A stretch of 7,982 bases of DNA from Phascolarctobacterium sp. (GTDB lineage Bacteria > Bacillota > Negativicutes > Acidaminococcales > Acidaminococcaceae), in the NCBI GenBank assembly GCA_019417125.1, contig DXVZ01000158.1, forward strand, positions 853 to 8,834, given 5' to 3'. Positions 1-5,673 of the stretch are shown here, piece after piece. The notes below the pieces were generated by a model that worked only from the letters and a program-made list of their open reading frames with translations, had not been told where the DNA came from and made no database searches. The position numbers and the translations under genes were made by a program. Numbering within the stretch: position 1 is the stretch's first letter; each line of letters begins with the position of its first letter.

Positions 1-273
1 CATAGAAACTGCATAAAACAAATGCCTGGCGTTAAGCATAAACGCCGCTAAAAAAGCGTTAACCGGGTCAAAACTGCCCAGCAATAAATTTACCGAAATA
101 AATTCTACCGAACCTGCATAAATCAACAGGCTCATAAAAAATGGATACCACGGCGAAAAGCCCTGGCTGACCATAAAAAAGCCGTAAGAAGCACCAAGAA
201 AAATAAAACTTGCGCCAATAGGCACAGTATACGGAAAAGCAGTTTTAAAAGCTTTCAGCTTTACGCTGTCCAT
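1..273 (-). CDS. azlC: AzlC-family branched-chain amino acid exporter subunit, N-terminal part (cut by window edge)
   Basis: Reading leftward from the ATG at 273, 91 codons stay open to the window edge and give an N-terminal fragment beginning MDSVKLKAFKTAFPYTVPIG. It matches the start of AzlC proteins. There is a short polar N-terminus, then hydrophobic segments at about residues 13-35, 43-65 and 70-91. The family signature is visible as SLLIYAGSVEF (48-58) and LNARHLFYAVSM (80-91). AzlC is an inner-membrane protein that works with the small partner AzlD to export branched-chain amino acids and analogues. azlD, if present, would lie beyond the left edge. The start is supported by GGAGGT at 281-286, 7 bp upstream, and by a consensus promoter at 371-399. 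The gene diverges from the DUF362 gene. Family assignment is fairly firm; the exported substrate is not shown by the sequence. Confidence 0.85.
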   Translation of the reverse strand, partial: MDSVKLKAFKTAFPYTVPIGASFIFLGASYGFFMVSQGFSPWYPFFMSLLIYAGSVEFISVNLLLGSFDPVNAFLAAFMLNARHLFYAVSM

Positions 274-295
274 CGCAAAAACCTCCAAAATTTAA

Positions 296-359
296 GGCTG
301 CTAAGCAAAAACCGTATTTAAATTAAGCTCGGTAATGTTATAATATTATTAGCAAAGCC
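296..359 (-). promoter_or_regulatory. Possible folded 5' leader of azlC
   Basis: In the predicted azlC leader, GGCT-TT-GCTAA (minus strand, 359-349) can pair with TTAGCAGCC (304-296). This gives a nine-base-pair stem with a two-base bulge, closing a loop of about 44 nt. Within the loop ACCG (333-330) can pair with CGGT (314-311). The stem begins a few bases after the predicted transcription start and ends about 10 nt before the ribosome site at 281-286. It could stabilise the mRNA or regulate it. It does not match any riboswitch class I can recognise, and such a short stem in AT-rich DNA may be chance. Confidence 0.25.
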
Positions 360-370
360 ATTATGTGCTT

Positions 371-399
371 ATTATAATCACGGCGCAAAGCTGTGTCAA
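371..399 (-). promoter_or_regulatory. Consensus sigma-A promoter for azlC
   Basis: On the minus strand TTGACA (399-394) and TATAAT (376-371) are separated by exactly 17 bp, so both hexamers match the housekeeping consensus perfectly. Transcription would start near 364 and give a leader of about 90 nt before the azlC ATG at 273. A perfect promoter usually implies strong basal transcription held in check by a repressor or by the leader. That is inference; no known operator was recognised. Confidence 0.75.
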
Positions 400-425
400 G
401 TTTAATTAACGATAGTTCATTTTAT

Positions 426-454
426 CTTACAATAGTAAGTTGAATTTGTATAAC
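426..454 (+). promoter_or_regulatory. Probable promoter with overlapping palindrome, upstream of the DUF362 gene
   Basis: CTTACA (426-431) and TATAAC (449-454) are spaced by 17 bp. They match the -35 consensus at four of six positions and the -10 at five of six. The -35 box lies inside an inverted repeat, CTTAC-AATA-GTAAG (426-439), a reasonable shape for a repressor operator. The pentamer ATAGT occurs at 412-416 and again at 432-436, 20 bp apart and so on the same helix face. The downstream gene starts at 487. The promoter call is moderate; the operator role is inferred from symmetry alone. Confidence 0.4.
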
Positions 455-486
455 AAATAACGCAAACATTAAAGGAGGAATTTACC

Positions 487-1491
487 ATGACTGTACAAAA
501 ACCTGTCCCCGGCAGCGGCGGCGACCACTACATTCCTTATGACGAACGCACAGGCGCCGAATCTATTGTTTATTTTACCAGAGATTTATCGGCGGAAGGG
601 CTGCTAAAAATTTTTAAGCGCATCAGCGAAAACCTTACCGGCAAAGTTGCAATTAAACTCCACACCGGCGAACCGCACGGTCCGAACATTATTCCGCGCC
701 CGTGGGTAAAAAATTTAATTGAAAAAGCACTGCCCGGCGCAACGATTGTTGAAACCAACGCTTATTACGAAGGCGGGCGCGACACCACCGAAAAACACCG
801 CGCAACCATTGCGCTTAACGGTTGGGATTTTTGCCCGGTAGATATTATGGATGAAAATGCTACTGCCGTGCTGCCGGTTAAAAACGGCAAATGGTTTACC
901 GAAATGCACGTCGGTAAAAATCTGCTGAACTACGATTCGCTGTTTGTGCTGACGCATTTTAAAGGGCACGTGCAGGGCGGCTTCGGCGGCAGCGATAAAA
1001 ATATCGGCATCGGCTGCGCAGACGGACGCATCGGCAAAGCCATGATTCATACCACGCCCGGCTCAACCAATCAATGGGATATTGCCAAAGAAGAATTTAT
1101 GGAAAGAATGACGGAGTCTTCCAAGTCTGTGGTTGATCACTTTGACAAAAACATTGCCTTTGTTAATGTTATGCGTAATATGTCCGTTTCGTGCGATTGC
1201 GAAGGCACGGCTGCCGAACCGGTAGTAACGCCTAACGTCGGCATCCTTGCTTCGCTGGATATTTTGGCGATTGACCAGGCAAGCGTTGACCTTGTTTACG
1301 CCATGAAAGAAGATGACCGCAAAGCGCTGGTAACACGCATGGAAACCCGCCACGGCCTGCGCCAGCTTACTTACATGAAAGAGCTGGGCATGGGCAACGA
1401 CAAGTACAAACTTATCGACATCGACAACGGCGACAAAGAAATCACCCTTGCCGAAGCAGTTAAAGACGTTGTGCCTTTTAAAGCAGAATAA
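487..1491 (+). CDS. DUF362 domain-containing protein, function unknown
   Basis: This 334-residue protein is a full-length stand-alone DUF362 protein. Recognisable family blocks are KLHTGEPHG (57-65), RPWVKNLIEKA (71-81), HFKGHVQGGFGGSDKNIGIG (157-176) followed by CADGRIGK (177-184), ILASLDILAIDQASVDLV (253-270), and the C-terminal RHGLRQLTYMKELGMG (288-303). A CDC motif (236-238) and Cys177 are candidate metal or redox ligands. There is no C-terminal 4Fe-4S ferredoxin domain of the CxxCxxC type found in some relatives. No signal peptide or membrane segment is seen, so it is probably cytosolic. The ATG follows AAAGGAGG (471-478) at 8 bp. It is flanked by its own promoter and terminator, so it appears monocistronic. 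The GC content resembles the his genes. The biochemical function is not established for the family and is not revealed here. Confidence 0.85.
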   Translation: MTVQKPVPGSGGDHYIPYDERTGAESIVYFTRDLSAEGLLKIFKRISENLTGKVAIKLHTGEPHGPNIIPRPWVKNLIEKALPGATIVETNAYYEGGRDTTEKHRATIALNGWDFCPVDIMDENATAVLPVKNGKWFTEMHVGKNLLNYDSLFVLTHFKGHVQGGFGGSDKNIGIGCADGRIGKAMIHTTPGSTNQWDIAKEEFMERMTESSKSVVDHFDKNIAFVNVMRNMSVSCDCEGTAAEPVVTPNVGILASLDILAIDQASVDLVYAMKEDDRKALVTRMETRHGLRQLTYMKELGMGNDKYKLIDIDNGDKEITLAEAVKDVVPFKAE

Positions 1492-1507
1492 ATAATTAAT
1501 TTCAAAG

Positions 1508-1541
1508 ACCTCCTGTTATAAATTATTGCAGGAGGTTTTTA
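1508..1541 (+). terminator. Intrinsic terminator after the DUF362 gene
   Basis: An eight-base-pair perfect stem, ACCTCCTG (1508-1515) with CAGGAGGT (1529-1536), is separated by a 13-nt AT-rich loop. It is followed directly by a T-run (1536-1540). It starts 16 bp after the stop codon of the DUF362 gene. Because the downstream gene pair begins about 145 bp later, the two are probably transcribed separately. Confidence 0.85.
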
Positions 1542-1686
1542 TTATATTTATATTAAATTTATTACATTTTTTCAAATTTATTAATTTATTTTTAAAGAGT
1601 TCACAAGATTCCTTTACTTTAAATTTTAAATAAGTTAATATAAATTTAGGTGTTATTCATTATTAATTTAAAAGGGAGCGATATAT

Positions 1687-2727
1687 ATGGTTGATTTACG
1701 CAGCGACACTTTAACCTTACCTGACAAAGCAATGCTTGAAACTATTTTAACTGCCAAACTCGGCGATGATGGCCGTGTAGATTCTTCCGGACGCGGAGAG
1801 GACCTTACCGTTAATGCATTGGAAGACCTTGCTGCAGAACTCACCGGCAAAGAAGCTGCGCTATTATTTCCAACCGGCACCATGGGTAATTCCTGCGGCG
1901 TTTTATCATGGGTTAAAAGCGGCGATAAAGTTTTAGTACACGAACAACAGCACTTGCTTTTAACAGAAAAATTTTTATTTGATAATGCGTTTTGCAGAAT
2001 GCAGCCTATTAAATATAAATTTAATCAAAACGAAACACCGGATTTAGATGACATAGAAACTTTGTTTAAAGAAAGTGGAGCTAAACTGATTTGCCTGGAA
2101 AATACCCATAATTTTTCCGGCGGGTATGTTATCCCGGTAGAGGAAATGAAAAAAATCCGCCTGCTGGCAGACCGCTATGAAGCGCATATACATATGGATG
2201 GAGCAAGGCTTTTTCACGCTGCTGCAGCCTTAAATGTCCAAGTAAAAGAAATTACACAATATGTTGATACTGTAATGTTTTGTATTTCTAAAGGCCTTGG
2301 TGCACCTGTTGGTTCTCTTTTATGCGGGCCAAAAGAACAAATTGTTAAAGCGCGTGACATTCGTAAAATTTTAGGCGGCGGCATGCGTCAAGCCGGAATT
2401 ATTGCTGCTTGCGGCATATATGCGCTACAACATAACGTAGTTAGGCTGAAAGAAGATATAGAAAACGCTCAATTAGCAGCTTCTTTAATGCGTGGTAAAT
2501 TAAAAAAATTAGTATTGCAACCAAAAGTAGAAAGCAATATTGTAGTTTTAGATTTATGCAATACGGCGCTTACCCCTTCGGATTTCTGTAATATCGCTGA
2601 AACTAAAGGGCTTTTAATCAGGCCTGTACTTTCGCATTGTGTAAGGCTCGTATTCTTTAAAGGCACTACTAAACAAGATGCAATAAAAGCCGCAGAAATC
2701 CTTTTGGAAATAGATAAGACTTTATAA
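1687..2727 (+). CDS. Threonine aldolase-family (beta-eliminating lyase fold) PLP enzyme
   Basis: This 346-residue protein belongs to the fold-type I PLP family of low-specificity L-threonine aldolases, which cleave beta-hydroxy amino acids to glycine plus an aldehyde. Family landmarks occur in order: DLRSDTLTLPD (3-13), GRGEDLTVNALE (35-46), PTGTMGN (62-68, cofactor phosphate loop), His89 in VHEQQHLLL (stacks on PLP), HMDGARLF (169-176, with Asp171 pairing to the pyridine N), SKGLGAPVGS (201-210, with Lys202 the Schiff-base lysine) and GGGMRQAG (230-237). Length is normal. Compared with the usual GDDVYGEDPT stretch it carries a few extra residues at about 27-36. The start is preceded by AAGGGAG (1672-1678), 8 bp away. 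The transporter gene follows after 17 bp, so the two are probably cotranscribed. The upstream 150 bp are very AT-rich; TATAAA at 1639-1644 is a possible -10, with no good -35. The true substrate could be threonine, allo-threonine, serine or another beta-hydroxy amino acid. Confidence 0.85.
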   Translation: MVDLRSDTLTLPDKAMLETILTAKLGDDGRVDSSGRGEDLTVNALEDLAAELTGKEAALLFPTGTMGNSCGVLSWVKSGDKVLVHEQQHLLLTEKFLFDNAFCRMQPIKYKFNQNETPDLDDIETLFKESGAKLICLENTHNFSGGYVIPVEEMKKIRLLADRYEAHIHMDGARLFHAAAALNVQVKEITQYVDTVMFCISKGLGAPVGSLLCGPKEQIVKARDIRKILGGGMRQAGIIAACGIYALQHNVVRLKEDIENAQLAASLMRGKLKKLVLQPKVESNIVVLDLCNTALTPSDFCNIAETKGLLIRPVLSHCVRLVFFKGTTKQDAIKAAEILLEIDKTL

Positions 2728-2744
2728 ATAAGGAGTGTGAGAAT

Positions 2745-3968
2745 ATGACCATCGCCGGTAAAAAATTTGGCTTAACAACACAAATTTTTATTGCTATGAT
2801 TTTAGGCTCAATTTTCGGGCTTGCATTTAGTCAACTTGCCCAAGATTTAGAATTTATAGGAACTATCTGGCTTAACTGCATTAAAATGATTGTTGTGCCA
2901 ATGGTACTTTTTACAATTATTACAGGTATTGTTTCACAAGATGACATCAAATCATTAGGGCGTATTACATTCAGAATTATAGTCTACTATATTTTAACTA
3001 CGATTATCGCGAGCTTAATCGGGCTTGGAGTATCGCATTTTCTCAATCCAGGCGCCTTTGCCAACTTTACTGGATTAGAAAGCAAAGAAATAGCAACAGC
3101 TACCGCTGATTTTAGTATTGCTAAATTTTTTACTGATATGTTTTCTTCTAATATGTTTAAAACATTCCAAAGCGGCAATATTATACAAACCTTAATTATT
3201 GCTATTATGCTTGCTATTGCTATTATGCGTATTGCCAATGAAGAAACTAAACAAACTTTGATTAAAGGTTTTAATGCCGTTAACGCTATGGTATTTTCAC
3301 TTATAAAAATGATTATGGAAGCTTCACCAATTGGTGTATTTTTCTTAATGGGCAGTTCTTTCGGCGAATATGGCATTGACATCTTTACTGGCATGGCTTC
3401 TCTGCTTGGCACCTACTACATCGCCTGCCTTATTCAGGCTATTGTAATTTATGGCGGCCTATTGTGGATTTCTGTTGGCATAAGTCCTTACAGATTTTTA
3501 AAGGATACTGCTGAACTTTGGATTTATACCATTACTACATGCAGCAGTGTTGCAGCTATACCTATCACTATAAAAGTAGCCAAAGAAAAATTTAATGTTC
3601 CAGATAGTATTTCTGCTTATACAACATCCCTTGGCACCCAAATGAACTCCGATGGCAGCGTTATTCTTTATGCATGTGTTCTGTCATTTATTGCGCAAGT
3701 TACAGGCACAACTTTTGATTTAGGAACCATGATGCAAATCATTTTGCTTTCCGCCATTATCTCCAACGGCGGCGGCGGTATTCCTGGCAGCGGTATCGTT
3801 AAACTTTTTATTATGGTTGAAGCATTTGGGCTTCCGACTGAAATTGTTGGCATAATCGCCGCATTTTATCATGTATTTGACATGGGAACCACTACAAACA
3901 ACTGTCTGGGTGACCTTGCAGGAACAATCTTCGTATCCAAGTTAGAAGATAAAGCAAAAGCAGCTTAA
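2745..3968 (+). CDS. SLC1/DAACS-family cation:amino acid symporter, probably for a neutral substrate
   Basis: This 407-residue integral membrane protein has the full elevator-transporter layout. The N-terminal helices form the scaffold. Hairpin 1 carries TTCSSVAAIPIT (264-275), TM7 carries QMNSDGSVIL (299-308), hairpin 2 carries GGGGIPGSGIVKL (342-354), and TM8 carries FDMGTTTNNCLGD (378-390). Aligned by eye to GltPh, the sodium and substrate residues Asn310, Asp312, Asp394, Thr398, Asn401 and Asp405 are retained as Asn301, Asp303, Asp379, Thr383, Asn386 and Asp390. Arg397, which binds the acidic side chain, is Thr382, and its partner Asp390 is Tyr375. Arg-to-Thr or Arg-to-Cys at this site marks neutral amino acid carriers such as ASCT1 and ASCT2. 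AGGAG at 2731-2735 supports the start. The adjacent aldolase suggests serine or threonine as cargo. It may be annotated simply as a dicarboxylate/amino acid:cation symporter. Confidence 0.9.
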   Translation: MTIAGKKFGLTTQIFIAMILGSIFGLAFSQLAQDLEFIGTIWLNCIKMIVVPMVLFTIITGIVSQDDIKSLGRITFRIIVYYILTTIIASLIGLGVSHFLNPGAFANFTGLESKEIATATADFSIAKFFTDMFSSNMFKTFQSGNIIQTLIIAIMLAIAIMRIANEETKQTLIKGFNAVNAMVFSLIKMIMEASPIGVFFLMGSSFGEYGIDIFTGMASLLGTYYIACLIQAIVIYGGLLWISVGISPYRFLKDTAELWIYTITTCSSVAAIPITIKVAKEKFNVPDSISAYTTSLGTQMNSDGSVILYACVLSFIAQVTGTTFDLGTMMQIILLSAIISNGGGGIPGSGIVKLFIMVEAFGLPTEIVGIIAAFYHVFDMGTTTNNCLGDLAGTIFVSKLEDKAKAA

Positions 3969-3982
3969 ATATTTAAAAGTTC

Positions 3983-4012
3983 AGCCCCTTCAAATTTTTA
4001 AAAGGGCTTTTG
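3983..4012 (+). terminator. Probable intrinsic terminator after the symporter gene
   Basis: AGCCC (3983-3987) pairs with GGGCT (4004-4008). After a bulged C the stem extends by TT with AA, and a short run of T follows (4008-4011). It begins 15 bp after the symporter stop codon. The stem is modest and the T-run short, so it may be leaky. A stronger hairpin lies further on at 4137-4181. Confidence 0.55.
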
Positions 4013-4130
4013 CTTGCTTAAAGAGCGGTTTAACATATTATAATTTTAATAAAGAAAATTTAATTATATGCCATAGTATTTTAAAACAGCAGCGCCTATC
4101 CGCAAAGTAAATAAAACTGAATAACATTAC

Positions 4131-4199
4131 AAAAACCCCTCTTTAGCATCACCGCAAGCAAAACGCGTATGCCAAAGAGGGATTTTGTTTTTTTATTTT
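4131..4199. terminator. Bidirectional intrinsic terminator between the symporter gene and the his operon
   Basis: CCCTCTTT (4137-4144) pairs perfectly with AAAGAGGG (4174-4181). After one A/C mismatch the stem continues with GCAT (4146-4149) and ATGC (4169-4172), around a 19-nt loop. On the minus strand the hairpin follows the hisIE stop by about 17 bp and runs into TTTTT (4135-4131), so it ends the his transcript. On the plus strand it is followed by a long T-rich tail at 4183-4199, so it can also stop read-through from the symporter gene. The AT-rich DNA between 4013 and 4130 holds no gene that I can support. Confidence 0.85.
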
Positions 4200-4915
4200 T
4201 AAAACGTTTTATCTAAATGACCGACTGTTTTTTTGTTGCCCTTAACGTGCGAGCGTTCTTCCAGCACCTGCATTACGTCATTAAGCGTTACGCCGGAAGC
4301 CTCCCACAAAACGGCAAGGTGGTACAATAAATCTGCCGATTCGTTGCAGACCTCACGTTTAAGTTCCGCAGGTGCGTTATTCACGTCAGCGGCGGCAGCA
4401 TTGACGTTTTTGGCAGCGACAATAACCTCCGCCGATTCTTCACCAATTTTTTTGCAGATTTTATCGATACCGGTCTGTAAAAGATAAGCAGTGTAAGATT
4501 TTTCCGTTGGGTGCAGTTTTTTATCGCAGATTTCTTCGCATAAATCTGCCAACACTGCCGGGCTGCCATTATAACTTCCGTCCCAGCCCTGCAAACGGCG
4601 GAAGAAGCACGACTTGCTGCCGGTATGGCACGCCGCACCGGTTTGCCCCACCACAACCAACAACGTGTCGGCATCGCAATCTACCAAAATATCCAGCACT
4701 TTTTGAATATGCCCTGAGGTTGCACCTTTATGCCAAAGCTCCTGCCTGCTGCGGCTGTAAAACCATGTTTCACCGCTCGCCAGTGTTTTTTGCAGCGATT
4801 CTTCGTTCATCCAGGCAACCATCAGCACTTTGCCGCTGCACGCCTCCTGCACCACAGCGGGAATCAGTCCGTTTTTATCAAAACGCAAATCTTTCAGTTC
4901 TGCCGTCTCCATCAT
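4199..4915 (-). CDS. hisIE: Bifunctional phosphoribosyl-AMP cyclohydrolase / phosphoribosyl-ATP pyrophosphatase
   Basis: This 238-residue fusion catalyses the second and third steps of histidine synthesis: removal of pyrophosphate from PR-ATP, then opening of the adenine ring of PR-AMP. The HisI domain comes first (about 8-108), with WHKGATSGHIQ (61-71), the metal-binding DCDAD (79-83), and the zinc cysteines Cys96 and Cys103 in GAACHTGSKSCFFR (93-106). The HisE domain follows (about 122-225), with the nucleotide-hydrolase helices KKIGEESAEVIVAAKN (155-170) and ESADLLYHLAVLW (192-204). Between these helices sits an Ala/Asn-rich insertion of about a dozen residues (171-185), longer than I expect for HisE. 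The first ATG (4915) overlaps the hisF stop as ATGATG. The second ATG (4912) is an alternative; AGAGGGG upstream fits either one. It is the last gene of the operon and is followed by a terminator. Confidence 0.95.
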   Translation of the reverse strand: MMETAELKDLRFDKNGLIPAVVQEACSGKVLMVAWMNEESLQKTLASGETWFYSRSRQELWHKGATSGHIQKVLDILVDCDADTLLVVVGQTGAACHTGSKSCFFRRLQGWDGSYNGSPAVLADLCEEICDKKLHPTEKSYTAYLLQTGIDKICKKIGEESAEVIVAAKNVNAAAADVNNAPAELKREVCNESADLLYHLAVLWEASGVTLNDVMQVLEERSHVKGNKKTVGHLDKTF

Positions 4916-5673
4916 TCCGCCCCTCTCATGGCAATGCCCTGCTCTGCCAGGTATTTTTTTAAATCGCCGATAGCAATCTGCCCAAAGTGAAATACCGACG
5001 CTGCCAGTGCCGCATCGACGCCGGTGTCGAACACGTTTTTAAAATCTTCCATTGTCCCGGCACCGCCGGAGGCAATTATAGGCACGGGCAGTTCCTGCGC
5101 CAAACGGCGGTTCAGTTCCAAATCAAACCCTGTTTTTTCACCGTCCGAATCCATGGAGTTCATGCAGATTTCGCCCGCACCGAGCGCCACGCCTTGTTTT
5201 GCCCAGGCAATGGCGTCGATGCCCGTGTTTTTTCGCCCGCCTTCAACGTACACCTGCCAGCCGCCGCGGCCATCACGCTTGGCATCAATAGAAAGTACAA
5301 CGCACTGGCTGCCAAAGCGCTGTGCCGCCTCGCGAATGAGTTCCGGGCGTTTTACAGCCGCCGAATTGACGGAAACTTTATCAGCACCAGCGCGCAGTAC
5401 CTGATGAAAATCCTCAATGCTGGCAATGCCGCCGCCAATGGTAAAGGGAATGTCGATATTTTCTGCTACGGCGCGCACTACATCGATAAAAATGCCGCGC
5501 TTTTCGTGGCTGGCGGTAATATCGTAAAACACAAGCTCGTCCGCACCCTGTTCGCTGTAAAATCTGCCCAGCTTCACGGGGTCGTCCACATCGCGGATAT
5601 TGGTAAACTGCCTGCCTTTAACCACGCGCCCGTCACGTACATCAAGACAGGGCACAATTCGCTTCGCCAGCAT
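4912..5673 (-). CDS. hisF: Imidazole glycerol phosphate synthase, cyclase subunit
   Basis: This 253-residue (beta/alpha)8 barrel matches HisF in length. It uses ammonia delivered by HisH to convert PRFAR into imidazole glycerol phosphate and AICAR. The start MLAKRIVPCLDVRDGRVVKG holds catalytic Asp11, and LSIDAKRDG (127-135) holds catalytic Asp130. These are the same positions as in the well-studied Thermotoga enzyme. Phosphate-binding loops are visible as GGGIAS (80-85) and ASGGAG (201-206), and ITASHEKRG (52-60) is conserved. The ATG is 7 bp after GGGAGGA (5687-5681), which lies inside the end of hisA. The gene overlaps hisA by 32 bp and hisIE by 4 bp, so translation is probably coupled. 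Confidence 0.97.
   Translation of the reverse strand: MLAKRIVPCLDVRDGRVVKGRQFTNIRDVDDPVKLGRFYSEQGADELVFYDITASHEKRGIFIDVVRAVAENIDIPFTIGGGIASIEDFHQVLRAGADKVSVNSAAVKRPELIREAAQRFGSQCVVLSIDAKRDGRGGWQVYVEGGRKNTGIDAIAWAKQGVALGAGEICMNSMDSDGEKTGFDLELNRRLAQELPVPIIASGGAGTMEDFKNVFDTGVDAALAASVFHFGQIAIGDLKKYLAEQGIAMRGAE

Noticed and set aside
1537..1686. T-box or other riboswitch upstream of the aldolase gene
   Set aside because: The stretch is very AT-rich, and I see no T-box sequence, no stable stem set and no terminator/antiterminator pair before the start codon.
2987..3412. Minus-strand open frame of 141 codons inside the symporter gene
   Set aside because: It is a shadow of hydrophobic codons in a membrane protein gene. 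No ribosome site or family resemblance was seen.
3969..4198. Insertion site or mobile-element remnant at the edge of the AT-rich pair
   Set aside because: There are no terminal inverted repeats, target duplications or transposase fragments. The inverted repeats present are explained as terminators.
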